DNA from: Dipylidium caninum | Taxonomy: Eukaryota > Platyhelminthes > Cestoda > Cyclophyllidea > Dipylidiidae | Assembly: GCA_017562135.1 (NCBI GenBank) | Contig: QEYB01001046.1 | Span: forward strand, 2,666,001-2,730,000 | Direction: 5' to 3' | Length of the DNA stretch: 64,000 nucleotides | Part shown: piece by piece, positions 49,109 to 60,492 of the stretch | How positions within the stretch are numbered: the first letter of the stretch is position 1 | Layout of the letters: every line of letters begins with the position of its first letter | Made by a program: the position numbers and the translations under genes | The notes under the pieces: generated by a model | What the model saw: the letters and a program-made list of their open reading frames with translations, nothing else | Told to the model about the DNA's origin: nothing | Database searches by the model: none

Positions 49109-52100
49109 TCCCCGCATCCGCTCATTCTTATGGCCACCGTTTACTCCTCTATCCCTTAAAGTAGTATTCCTCGTCACTGCTGTCTGTTATTTTTCTTGGG
49201 TTGCATTTTTTGGTTGCTAGGATCAGTTATCTATCGCTATCTTTTACTCGCAATCTTCTAAGTAGTAATAACCATTGTTAATGGCGCGTAACTGTCCAAC
49301 GATGTAATTTAGTCTAGTCACGTTTGTGCGATAGTATTTATTGTCAGTTAAGAAGAGTCAAATGCCTCAAAGTTTTTTAGCTTATTCTTTTAATTTGCAG
49401 CGGGGTGTCGCTGTGTCTGGCGACAGTTTGCTAATAGCACGTTACTTATTTGCTTACTAATACTCCTGAAATTTCAGTCGTCATCGCTTTATCCGTAAAA
49501 TTCAAGTAATTTCATGTCCCTTTTCCGATGTATTTTTGCCCGGATTAATCTAGGCCAGGCCGGCTAGGTTGTTCGCACGTGCGTTAGATGGGGTCGTGAG
49601 TCGGCGTATTCACTGCATGAATTGTAAAACAAAGTGGCGCGGTGAAGTTGACTAAATGAATAAGCTATCACAGGCAACATTGCCGATATCTGTAGTCGGC
49701 GAATGTTCAATTTGAGTTCTCCGTTACCATTCCCGGGACTAACGCTTCACAATAATTGTGTTTAGCCAATGCAAAGTATAAAGTCGAGGCAAGTACTGGC
49801 ATTTGAGACAGTGGATTCACGGACATTAGTTCTCAGGCAAGCCAAAAATGGCTTTCCCGAGAAAACTGAAATTATTTGGTGTAAGCGGCTGGACCAGCGT
49901 CCTAGCGCTCTGTTGACCCTCAAGAATTAGTTTTATTTAACATTTGTTAGAAATTAAAGAGGCGTAGATGTTACCAGAATTGACTATCACTCAGGGAGTG
50001 CGGGTCTCGCCTTTGCTAATATGCCTTTGCTAATATGCTTCCATGGGCGAAGGAATGTGATAAGTGCTAAGTCCGCAACTACCAATTAACGTTGCGGCTA
50101 CCTCAAACCGATAGTCTTCGATGCCGTCGCAACTTCTTTTCTGGCGCTTTTTTGATTCCTTACTTGGTGCCAACGGGTAAGGAAACGAGGTGACGAATTC
50201 GCCGGAACCAGTTGTTTCTATTGCGATTATCTAGCCGCAATAGGGTTTGATTTCTTCCATGCTATGTACAATTACCCAATTCTAGTTTTGCGTCTGTACA
50301 ATCAAGGTTTCGCGGCCACTAATTTGCGGTAGTTTTTGACGTCAACATCTGATTGGTTCAACCTAAGTGAGGGAGAGACGATTTTGCTCTTTCGTGAATA
50401 CCGACTTTTACTGAGGGAATTGAGCGTTTGATAAGTTGCGTTACCAAAAGTTTTTGCCTTCAAACATATCTTAACGGACAGAAAAAAAAATATTGGTTCA
50501 ATGAAATTTTGAGTGAATGGATCTTAGGTTGTAGTACTGCTAATACCTGCTCAGTAGCGTATGGCGAGTCCTTTCAAATAAGGTGGCAGACTATATATCG
50601 GAGTAAGATACGTTTCAATTCATTTAACCCATAAGTTCTAGAGAATTGCACACTAAACAGGTTAGCGATTGAAGGAGAAGAGACTAGCTCGTTCATCAAT
50701 CTGCGAGCTCCGAAGGACACGACACTGGGTGACACTTTCCTTCGGCATAAATTTAAATTGAGTTCTTTAGAATATCTGAGGATCTTATCAGTTAATCGCT
50801 CCTACTGGCTTTAAACCGCGTGACTGATTTTTTGCGCAAGCGTGTAGCCTACCGAGTCGAGTGAATCGGGTCGACACCCAACGCATAAGGCTGGACGATA
50901 CCGCCATTGGTAAAATCAACAAAAAAAGCAGTGTTGGAACTCATTCATATGTCGAAAGTTGGTCTAGTCCCAAATGTTATGCATTGACAGTTTTTATTTG
51001 TGTAAAACCAGTAAATAAGTATATGTGGTGAAATCTGAAGGGGTGTAAAGTTTGAAAAAATCGGCCTGTAATTTAATCCACAACAGCAAAAACAATTTCA
51101 GTAAAAGCAGTTGTCTGAGAATTGTCCATCTTCTTTCAGAGTTGAAAGTAACTTCAAACTAATTATCGACGCCTATTAACACCTTGTACTTGAGGGAAAT
51201 TTGTATATTTATAAACCCGCTTTTATAAGATGTTTGATAAGACTATTGTGCCAAAGATTTTTAGTTATCTAAAGTGGTAAAAAAATTAACGAATATGAGG
51301 ATGCTCGAGGAACATAACCCCCCATGCGCATTAACGCCTATCGCCCCGAAATTTACTAGATCCACTTTTTAACGGCGAAAGAAGTTGCTCATGTGAGGTT
51401 AAGTTCTTGTTCCCCTTGTGGTCCTCCTACACCTGACACTGTCCATTCCCCAATCCTAATTCCAGACTGCAACTTTCACGAAATAATGGTAAAGCACTTT
51501 CATTCAATCACTAATGTCGTGATTTCACAATTATCACTATTTCACAACTATTGCAAATAGTCTTGGATTTCGGAATTCTCCCTGTGTTGCAGGCCGATGC
51601 AAAATACACCCGTACCAGCCAATACATTTGAACTGCAGGGGTTGGGCATGTTTTACTGAGGCAAGTGAAATCAGTAGCCCATTCGACAGAAAACACTTTA
51701 TCGGTATTTACCACTTAGATTCGGCAACTTGTCATCGCCAGTATCCACCAAACTGTACCGGTGAAGTTTGGCCTTCTTTTCCACAGTCTTTGACCAAACC
51801 TTCGCAGCTCATTTCTTTGCAAAAGTGAGATGTGGTTGAGTCCAATAGGATTTCTTCTTACGACTTTTTCGTGAAGTAATTTACTGAGTTACCCTTAAAA
51901 AATCATAGCAAAAATCCTATAAATGAGATCATTTGTGGTGAAGCTTAGTAGTAAAAACGCTACAATTAATTGATTTCAGAGTGTCGACCCTGGCAAAGCA
52001 GTAGAGAATAAAGTCGGAAAGTGGTGGTATCCTTCACCATTGCCTTTAACTTATTGCGAAAAATTGTTTTATGCGGTTTCGTGAACATTTCAAAGATATG

Positions 52101-53278
52101 TTCTTAGCCATTGGCATTCTTCAACTATTATTATTCACACTAACATATAAAGTTAACCGTGAACTGTCTCTAATTCTAATTGGTAATAATCATTGTCAGT
52201 TGACATCTGAAACGCGTGTTGTCGTGAATGTCTTTGATATTTTCGTAAGGAGTTAACGATGAATATGTGGCCTAAATGATACAGTAACGACAAATGAATG
52301 TTTTACTCATTTAAGCTGTCGGTGGGGTTCCTAAGACCTATGATCCACTTTAAATATTAACGTCCATTGGTTAACTTTGTCAAGCGATCACTCAGAAAAA
52401 ATTGGGAACGTGAATAAAGTTTTCTAATACGCCAAAACTCATCTAAATTAATCTAACCAAACATCATCGCACCTAGAAGTTCTGCTTTACCAAACAAGAA
52501 ATTCTTGTGGTCGATCATTTAACGCTTTGAAAGGCAATCTAATAACAACTTCTCGAATAAACAGTTCGGAAATGTAACAGTAACAATGGGTAAGTAACTG
52601 TAAGGCGTACACGATTGTACAGAAAAAAAAACGTATTTTATTTGATTACTGTTACAAAATACACTCTAACTCTATCAAATTATCGTCTAGATATCCTAAT
52701 TTCGAATTTATGAGAATGGAGTGATACTGGCATTCCTCAAGGAGATGGCGACGATGCTGCCAACAGTCAAAAGGCAAAATCTATACTACGAAGTTGTTTA
52801 ACATTCAGTTTAGAGAGCATCAATCGGCATCCAATGCTACGTCCATACTTCGTATCACAAACTCAACCACTTTACCCCCGCAAAGGAGATGGTATCGTTA
52901 AATGGAAGCGGCAGCTTAACCACAATACGAAAAATTTTACTGCAACAGTAGTCATTAATTACGGCTCATAAGGCATTTGGGGTAGGCAAACCGTGCGATA
53001 CATATACATAAAAAGGTACTTAGGAGTGAGAACAAGGAAAATTCTAATAGAGACTTAAGTGCTTACGATCGCAACATTAGCAATACCCAATAATTTTGAC
53101 CTAGTAAAGCTAAATAAAGTTATTAGCAAGCCACCAGCGGGTGCGACGGAAGCTGAGCCCGGACTGAAAGACCGGGCGGTGACTCACCGGCAAACTTTTA
53201 AAAGCCGCCAATAAATCAATACTCTGCTCACGACGCCCCAACGCATCTGCCACGAGCACCCTCATTTGCGTGCAGAGG
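49109..53278. other. gene-poor region after GCLM
   Basis: No supported gene over 4 kb. The longest frames are 60-70 codons and lack motifs. A 14-bp unit (CCTTTGCTAATATG) is repeated in tandem at 50010-50037. No tRNA or snRNA could be recognised. Confidence 0.55.
50010..50037. repeat. 14-bp tandem duplication
   Basis: Two perfect head-to-tail copies of CCTTTGCTAATATG in intergenic DNA. Confidence 0.85.
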
Positions 53279-54025
53279 ATGGGCCAGTGCTCTTCACAGC
53301 GAGGAAGGGTTTTTAACAGGGCCTGCCAATGCAGGGAGGATGATGTTACTCCCAATTCTCCAATCGTTCAAGCAGCCAACACCGAGGAACCGTTACCGTC
53401 CCACGCCCCGCCCCCAAGGGACCCAGCTCCTGCAACTTTATGTGCTGGCGACATCCACGCTACTGTAATGCCCAATCCCTATGAACTAGACTTCTTAGAA
53501 CTGTTCGAAGATGAAGTAAAGGTCCTCAGTGGTCTCGCTAATCTTGAAATGGACTTACTGAGAGGAAATTCTATAGCAGTGGACAAGGATGACCTTATTT
53601 GTCTACTCATGCAAGAGTCACATCGTCTTGCAATGGAACAGAGGAAAGCTAAGTGGAACGGTTGCCAAACATCTAATGACCGGGGTTCGGTGACATCGAT
53701 AGATGGACTAAAAATCGTCACTCGTCTGTTGCTGCGACTGAGGAACAGCGATGGGGCGTTGTTAGACGAGGAACATCACGAGGGAAAGGTGGAATCGAGT
53801 ATTGACTCGGGGGTGGACGAAGATTTGCGAGCCTCTATGGGTTCTCCCGAGGAACATTCCAGGTCCTCGATGTCTCAGAAAGAGATATGTGGCAGTTTAG
53901 AAAAAATACTTAAATTCAACGAAGAGGAGGGAAAAGAAGCCATACTTAAAGAATTTCTCCATGACGTGGAGAACTTCGACGGCCATGAAAGTGAAAACGA
54001 TGCAGAAAGTTGTTTTACAAGGTGA
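53279..54025 (+). CDS. unidentified acidic protein or exon
   Basis: A 248-codon frame from the ATG at 53279. The first 65 codons are Cys/Pro/Ala-rich and may be 5' UTR, because the coding character improves at VMPNPYELDFLELFEDEVKVL (from about 53466). A helical block follows (LLRGNSIAVDKDDLICLLMQ), then a Ser/Asp/Glu-rich tail with VESSIDSGVDEDLRASMGS, ending DHEN-like acidic residues and SCFTR. I recognise no domain. The stop at 54023-54025 overlaps a weak donor (AGGTGACA), so it could be an internal exon, but the phase does not match the ORF at 54731. The 5' part overlaps a minus-strand frame at 53110-53355. Confidence 0.5.
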   Translation: MGQCSSQRGRVFNRACQCREDDVTPNSPIVQAANTEEPLPSHAPPPRDPAPATLCAGDIHATVMPNPYELDFLELFEDEVKVLSGLANLEMDLLRGNSIAVDKDDLICLLMQESHRLAMEQRKAKWNGCQTSNDRGSVTSIDGLKIVTRLLLRLRNSDGALLDEEHHEGKVESSIDSGVDEDLRASMGSPEEHSRSSMSQKEICGSLEKILKFNEEEGKEAILKEFLHDVENFDGHESENDAESCFTR

Positions 54026-54730
54026 CATATAAGTTATCCTTAAATGGGCTAATAGGACATACTAGAGCAAGTTATTTTAAAGATTATTTTCGGCGGATGC
54101 GATGAGATATAATGTGAAACGTCCCTCAGACTTGATGGGACGGTTAATAATTAGACGAATGATATCTCCTATCCGAGTAATCCTTGCTTTCTTGTGACTT
54201 CGTATAGGGGATGAATAACCCATTTATTCGATATGAATTCGGTATGTAATAGTTTTCCAAAGAGTGACGAGAGCAAAATCAAGTGCACGACAAATGTTCC
54301 AGGGCAGAACAATCAGTCTTACTGCCAACTTTTATTGTTTCTTGATCAAACTGTTTAAAATACACGTAGTAATATTCTATTTACTTCAGCGAAAATGGAC
54401 AACTCGACCAAACATGTGCATAACCAAATACACATTAAATAAGAGGGTTTTGTCCGTTGAGTCCGGGGACACTTATCTCACGCCCTTAGTAGATCTAAAT
54501 TCACCTCCTTGATGTCAATAGAGAGTCTCCTACTACCAAGTTGAAGACATTGCTGGTAGCAAATAAGGTCGCTTGTGAAGCTACTAATTTCAGTTGGAGG
54601 CACAGATTCAATGGAAGCATTCTTTCATACTCCTCCAACTTTTAATAAATATATTTAGTGCACTCAACGCGATGAATTAGAGGCGAAGATTGACAGTGCT
54701 TAGGCTCTTGCCCGAAGTTATGCACGTTGC

Positions 54731-55555
54731 ATGAATACAGGGTCTGTGTCCCACGCAACCGCCCTCCATTTTACCGGTTTTGTGGATTTAGAGGCTGTTG
54801 TCCGTATAACTTTCAGATTTCCTGAATGCACTACAGTTATGAGGGGCCTGCGACGCAACAAAATGTCTCTTCACCTCTTTGGTACCTCTCGCCTCCATGA
54901 AGAACTAAAATTGCCCCTCACCACCAGGAAAATACATTTCTACGGCCACCCGAGTCAACAGGAACCCCGCTACAGGCCCAATCGTCTGTCCTATTATCCG
55001 GTCAACTATAAGTTTTGGACACCTATGGATGGGACTCTACTGAAGTGTTTTAGCGACCAAATGGACCGCCGCATCCTCGCTGTCTGTCGCCGGTCCCACT
55101 GCCAAGTGCAACTGCTGACCCCAGTGCGAAAGAATGCCAACGGCATGTCCGTTCAACAAATAAGCATTCAGGCACCATCTCTTGGTGCTCTGGAGCGTTG
55201 TTGCTCCATTCTCGACGACGTATTTCCCCAATTTAATGCTAGTATCACGCTGCGAGGACGTGGAAGCAATGCGACTGCAGTGACAGACTCGAAAACAGAG
55301 CGGATAGAAGGTGAAACTGTCGCAGAAGATGCAGTGTCAACGCCAGACACGAAGACCGTCCAAATAGCAACAGAACGGAGTGAAGATAACCACAGCCGTA
55401 ATCGCTTCAAGGGGGTCTCCCGGACTTTCGCCTCATCCACTGCTGATCATAGCCGCCACCGCCTCATTCGAACCCACAATGAAGGGGCCCTTTTAAACTA
55501 CGCTACTTCTCAGATGAAAAAAAATGAACAAACGGTTGTTGAAGATGACTTTTGA
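54731..55555 (+). CDS. unidentified 274-aa protein
   Basis: Intronless frame of 274 codons, the longest single-exon frame in this part of the window apart from MDN1, with balanced composition. Residues 1-165 look folded: alternating hydrophobic strands and a helix in LLKCFSDQMDRRILAVCRRS, then VQQISIQAPSLGALERCCSI. The rest is charged, Ser/Thr-rich and probably disordered, with Arg/His clusters (HSRNRFKG, HSRHRLIRTHNEG). The folded part vaguely recalls a KH-type RNA-binding fold but lacks a clear GXXG loop, so I name no family. No signal peptide or membrane segment is seen. It lies 705 nt downstream of the acidic ORF on the same strand; whether both belong to one transcript is open. Confidence 0.55.
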   Translation: MNTGSVSHATALHFTGFVDLEAVVRITFRFPECTTVMRGLRRNKMSLHLFGTSRLHEELKLPLTTRKIHFYGHPSQQEPRYRPNRLSYYPVNYKFWTPMDGTLLKCFSDQMDRRILAVCRRSHCQVQLLTPVRKNANGMSVQQISIQAPSLGALERCCSILDDVFPQFNASITLRGRGSNATAVTDSKTERIEGETVAEDAVSTPDTKTVQIATERSEDNHSRNRFKGVSRTFASSTADHSRHRLIRTHNEGALLNYATSQMKKNEQTVVEDDF

Positions 55556-57236
55556 GAGGTAGCATCTTCCTTCCCACATCCACTGGTTTTCGACATGGTA
55601 TGAGGGCCTGTGTTGTTGAAAATACGCTCCGAACCACTAATTTAGAGGCAAGGTATTCACTTTTTCGATACGCTTTGGCACTGACCTTTTGCCCTTAGAA
55701 AATCCCAAAACTGGATAATCTCTCGTCTAAAAAACTTGATTCGCAATTTTGTTGATCAGACTGCCGTGCTGGTATATTCCGCTATTGTCAACGTATTTAC
55801 TTGTTACCATATGTACTGGTAAATAGTTAAAATAACTAAAATAATGACTGAGACATTGAGAAGGGCTCAGATAATAGTACATTGCCCAGGAGCACGGAGA
55901 AGCTGGTATTTTTCGAGCGCTAAACATCTGCCGTTTAAAATGGTACATATTAATAGTGATGTAGATTAGACGTCAATGACATAAGCGTCAGTTAATGTTT
56001 ATTAGGGACTGTCATCCAACGCCCTCAATAGATATTTCGCATATGCTGTGATTATCCAATTAAAGCAGGGAAATATAGGCAAAGCCTAACTCCGGAATAC
56101 CTGGAATAGAAAACTACTTGTTCAAATTCTTCCGAAATATTGTCCAAATGACTAACATTAATCGTTAATCGTCATAGAGCTGAACAGTGATGGTTACGAT
56201 TTTTCATTAAACGATGTCATCAAATATTGAGCTTATAGATGAAGCATCTCCACGTCTGCAACAAAAAGCGGCGTTGAGATAAAATGCTAAAAAATAATAG
56301 CTATTGCTGTTTATGACAGTTATAATCAGTAGAAATGCTACGGGCGCCAAAAAATCGGAAAATAAGTAAACTGCACGGAGCGCTTTCACGCCTCCAAATC
56401 GCTTGATTAGACATTGTCAAACAGGGTGTGAAAGCAACGCTCATTAACTTGGAAATAAAACTTGCTCCATTTTAAACTGCTCTGACCCTGATCACCCTGC
56501 TCTGGCGAAAAATCCGGACAAACACCATACATGTGTAACATTCGACCATATGTGGAAGCACAAAGTGAGGACGAATCTTCATCGTAAAATAACAGCACAA
56601 CTGAGTACATAAATGGAAACATCTTACTGCACCCAGCAGTGACAAGCACGTCAGCACTGCCTTCACTAATGAGCGCGGTATACCAGCCATGTGTAACCGA
56701 CGCTGATATTCCAAATTACAGACGCGTGGGGTTTAAAGTGAAGATACCCAGACATCCTGATATTGCCTCAATACAGTCAAAACTATAAGACGAAAGATCT
56801 TTCCAAACTGGAATTCCAAAGCTACTATGTTAATTTTTTTCCAAAGGCGTCGGTAATGACCAGAATTCGATACAGGAAAATAGTGCGTGCCGCGTGCTTA
56901 AAAATACTCGAGCCCCACAAATACAAACACAACATAGCACGCACAAGAGACCAAAAAACAAAAATTGACCACCATACTTCCACAAAACTAGCCTAGCCAT
57001 TACCCCTAAAGAGTACTGACCCAACATCTCGCCATTAAAATCAAGTGAAGAAATCAAGAACTCTTCCATGATTGATTTCAGGAAATATTAAAAGGCTACC
57101 GGGAAAAACGACCATGGAAAAGGCGCAGGAATCAACAGGATAACAGAGACAAACGAGTTTGAATTATGAACTTTGCCGCGTGGCACCACCAACGATAGCT
57201 AGTCCAAATCTGCAAAAGAATTAAACGATGGATGTA
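55556..57236. other. intergenic region between the 54.7-kb ORF and ST13
   Basis: No supported gene. AT-rich with short frames on both strands that lack motifs. Confidence 0.5.
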
Positions 57237-58621
57237 CTAATTACCATCATCCCCGGCCGTTTTCGCCTGGGTCCCACTCGAGGGGGCCGTTGACTGAGCC
57301 TCCTCCGGGACCCCCATTTTCTGCCGCATTTTTTTCATTAATCCTGCAAATTTTGGGTTGCTGGCAGCTGCACTGAACGCTGCAGGGTTCGTCAAACCCT
57401 GTGAGAAAGCTGCTTGCAATTCAGGATCCTACAAAAATGAAAAAGCGTCAAACGTACGCTTAGAAGGTCAAAGACCGGGCTGTTTTAGGTATCCTACTTG
57501 CATCGCGGCCATTAATTCCGGATCGGAGAAGATCTTACTAAAAGCATCTTTCATCCCTGAAGGCATATCATCAGCTGTTTGGAAGTCGGCTTCAGCTTCA
57601 CGCTTAAAATGGCAAAAAGGATTTAAAAAAGTAAAGGAGAAATGCATTACATGAGGAATCATACTCGTTTTGCCTCTTCATATGCTTTCTGACGAGCAGC
57701 ACGAGTCTTTTTCAATTGATTATACTCCCTTTCTTCTCGCTTCCTCTCCCATTTCATTTTGTGTGTATGAATACGTTGATACTAAAAAATGAAAAAAAAA
57801 ACCGTATTTTGGCTTACATTGTCCTCGGTCGCCTTCATGGCTTCATAGGCATCATCAGAGTAATCTAATTTCAGTGAAGTTTGCAAATCCATATAGGCAG
57901 CCTCCCAATGACCGAGAGCCCTTTGAAGTTTAATTTACAAGGACGACCTACTTATGTGCCAAGCCACGCCACTTGTAGGCAGCGGCGGAATCCGGATTCA
58001 AGGCAATGGCCCTGTCGCAGTCACGAATAGCAGATGCGGGCTTCCCTAACTTGTAGTAACAGCTAAACCAGGGTGAGAGATTTAGAAAGAGGACTTACGC
58101 TGCTCTTTTAGCGAAGGAAACAGCTCTGTGAGGATCTGCCATTATAGACTCAGTGAAGAGAGTGGCAGCGGCAGCGAAATCACCATCCGAAAACTTCATT
58201 TGAGCCTCAGAGCGCATCTCATCAGCTTTCTCCGCCATCGCTTCACTCACTTCCATTGATTCATCACCCATTGGCTGGGGCTCGTCAGACTCTTCCTCGA
58301 TGACGCCAGACGTATTGAATTCTACGAAATAGTTAATACATGAAAAACACTACCGAGTTCAGACTCATCACTCTCTAATTCCCTCTGAGGAACTAGGTTC
58401 TTCTGCAGCTACTTTAGTACTTGGTGGAGGAGACTCTTCGTGGGATGACTTAGGCGGCGGAATTTTGGCCCCAAGACTAAGGGAATATACAGGAACTAAT
58501 GGAAAAACCTTTCCAGATACTCCTTTAAGAACTTCAGGTCAGCGGTGTGGAGAAGATCTGGTTTTTCTTTGAGGATCTTGACGAATCGCACAGCATCTTT
58601 CAGTAGTTGAGGCGGCAGCAT
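57237..58621 (-). CDS. ST13: Hsc70-interacting protein (Hip), co-chaperone
   Basis: Eight minus-strand exons: 58621-58509, 58476-58354, 58321-58099, 58062-57952, 57920-57818, 57781-57665, 57602-57498, 57428-57237; 361 aa after one correction (human 369). Hip binds the ATPase domain of Hsp70 and slows ADP release. Seen: the N-terminal dimerisation segment ([20 protein letters not shown]), an acidic linker, and TPR units with [20 protein letters not shown] and [21 protein letters not shown] highly charged helix ([16 protein letters not shown]) and the C-terminal DP domain ([19 protein letters not shown]) follow. The GGMP repeats of the vertebrate protein are absent. Introns 1 and 4 are 32 and 31 nt. 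Exon 2 runs into a stop unless one base is removed at the CCC run 58381-58383 (+ strand); a 28-nt intron is a less likely alternative. Confidence 0.95.
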
Positions 58622-59452
58622 TATCGCGAGAAGTGTGCGTGAACTGATTGAATCAAAGGTCAACCAACTAGTACAATACACATAAAGCAGGCGTAGAAAC
58701 AAACAATCGAGTAACGTGAAATCGTTATTGGTTATGTATTAAAGTGATTCAAATTATCAGAAGCAAATATTAATAATTAATAATTGTTAAAAAATGCCTG
58801 TGCAGATTGTCGACCATGTGGAAATTCGAATTCATTATTTTCAAATGAAATGTAATGGCACCTATCTGTCATTTGGAGTTTTTTGTCAATAAGGTAGGGG
58901 AACACAAAGCTATAAAGACAATTCACCTTCTTTTGAGCAACGAGCATTTCGGACAATTATCGGAATCGAATAAGTTAATTTTACGACAGCGTACCATGAA
59001 GTTGATGTTTCAGCAAGACTTTAATTCTCATTAGTTCGCCGAGAAATCCCCTATCGTTTTGGCCTCTTGATGATTTGATGGACGGCAGTCACGATTTCCA
59101 TATATATTCAAAATTTCCGTCATCCTAATAGGAAGGGTGATGCTACTCACGCTAAAATACGCATAACAATGCTGTCATATAGTTGTTCGAAATTCAAAAT
59201 GACGTTTTGACAAAATCTGGTAGCTTGATATTAGTATACCTTTAATAGAAAATGTCCGTATATTTATATCATGTGATGATTTTTAAATTATGAATGCGTT
59301 TAATGTCTTAACCGGAGTCAATGCTCGGTAAAATTGAACCTGACTAGCGAATTTCTTCTAAGTATTATTCCTTTTCTAAGGTTGGACATCAGCTGTTGCT
59401 GTGCTTAATTTGTTCGTACATTACGTCAAGCGCTTTTGTTAAACCTTAGAGC

Positions 59453-60492
59453 ATGGTGAGTTGCCGTTTGTCTATCCTGTACATTTCTTTCTTCTTCAGC
59501 CTATCACGCAAAAGAAAGTAATCAAAGCCAAGAAGATAAAGGAGGTTAAAACGCAGAATGTTCCTGTACTCCCAACAAAAGGTCCAAAAGGGAAAGGGAG
59601 GTCAAAAGTTGCGGCCTTGCCAGATATCGCCAAGAAGAAAGCTGCTCCTGAAGTTAAAAAGCAGCCGAAAAAGAATCCCCTTATTCAAAAGAGGGCCAAA
59701 AAATTTTGGAATAGGCCAGGCTATACAACCTCGGCGTGATGTCTCTCGTTTTGTCAAGTGGCCCAAGTACATCGTGTTGCAACGGCAAAGGGCTATCCTG
59801 AAAAAACGTCTTAAGATTCCGCCTCCTATCAACCAGTTCAATCAAGCCCTCGACCGATCCTCTTGTAAGGTTCTCGTTATTAGTTTTATTCTTAGCGTCA
59901 CAAATTTTTAATCTGTGCAGCAAATACCGGCCTCTTAACAAACAAGCCAAGAAAGCTCAGCTTACTCACCGTGCTCAAAAACGTGCTGATGGTGCTGCTG
60001 ATGCTCCACAGGAAAGGCGACCATGCTTAAAATCGGGAATTCGCGAAGTTACCTCCGCAGTCATGTCAAAGAAGGCGCAGCTCGTCCTCATAGCTCATGA
60101 TGTCGACCCCATAGAGATTGTGTTATTCCTTCCTGCACTGTGTCGTAAAATGGGTGTTCCCTACGCAATTATTAAGGGTAAAGCTCGGCTAGGACGCATT
60201 GTTCATAGAAAAACTTGCACGTGCCTGGCATTCACCGTTGTCAAAGCGTATGTATTGTTGTTTGATTATGTGTCCCTTTTTAGTGAAGACAAACCTCGTC
60301 TTGCCAAAATAGTGCAGACAGTGAAGAATAACTTCAATGACCGCTTTGATGAGGTAATGTTTTAACTCCGATTTTGTATAAGTTTAGATCCGCAAACATT
60401 GGGGCGGTGGTATAATGGGCTCCAAGTCCTTGGCTCGCGTCGCCAAATTAGAACGGGCTAAAGCAAAGGACCTAAAGTTAAAAATGGGTTGA
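59453..60492 (+). CDS. RPL7A: 60S ribosomal protein L7a (eL8)
   Basis: Five exons: 59453-59455 (the ATG alone), 59500-59864, 59896-60247, 60284-60353, 60388-60492; 297 aa after one correction. eL8 is an RNA-binding protein of the 60S subunit. Matching family segments are [80 protein letters not shown] and NNFNDRFDE, with a basic end ([12 protein letters not shown]). The introns are 44, 31, 36 and 34 nt. Accepting the 31-nt intron 59865-59895 gives a product of exactly the expected spacing between ALDRS and KYRP. Exon 2 switches frame near 59693-59703 (GGG followed by A6): removing one G restores KRPKNFGIG. An AG lies 3 nt upstream of the ATG, so 5' trans- or cis-splicing there is possible. 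Confidence 0.96.
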
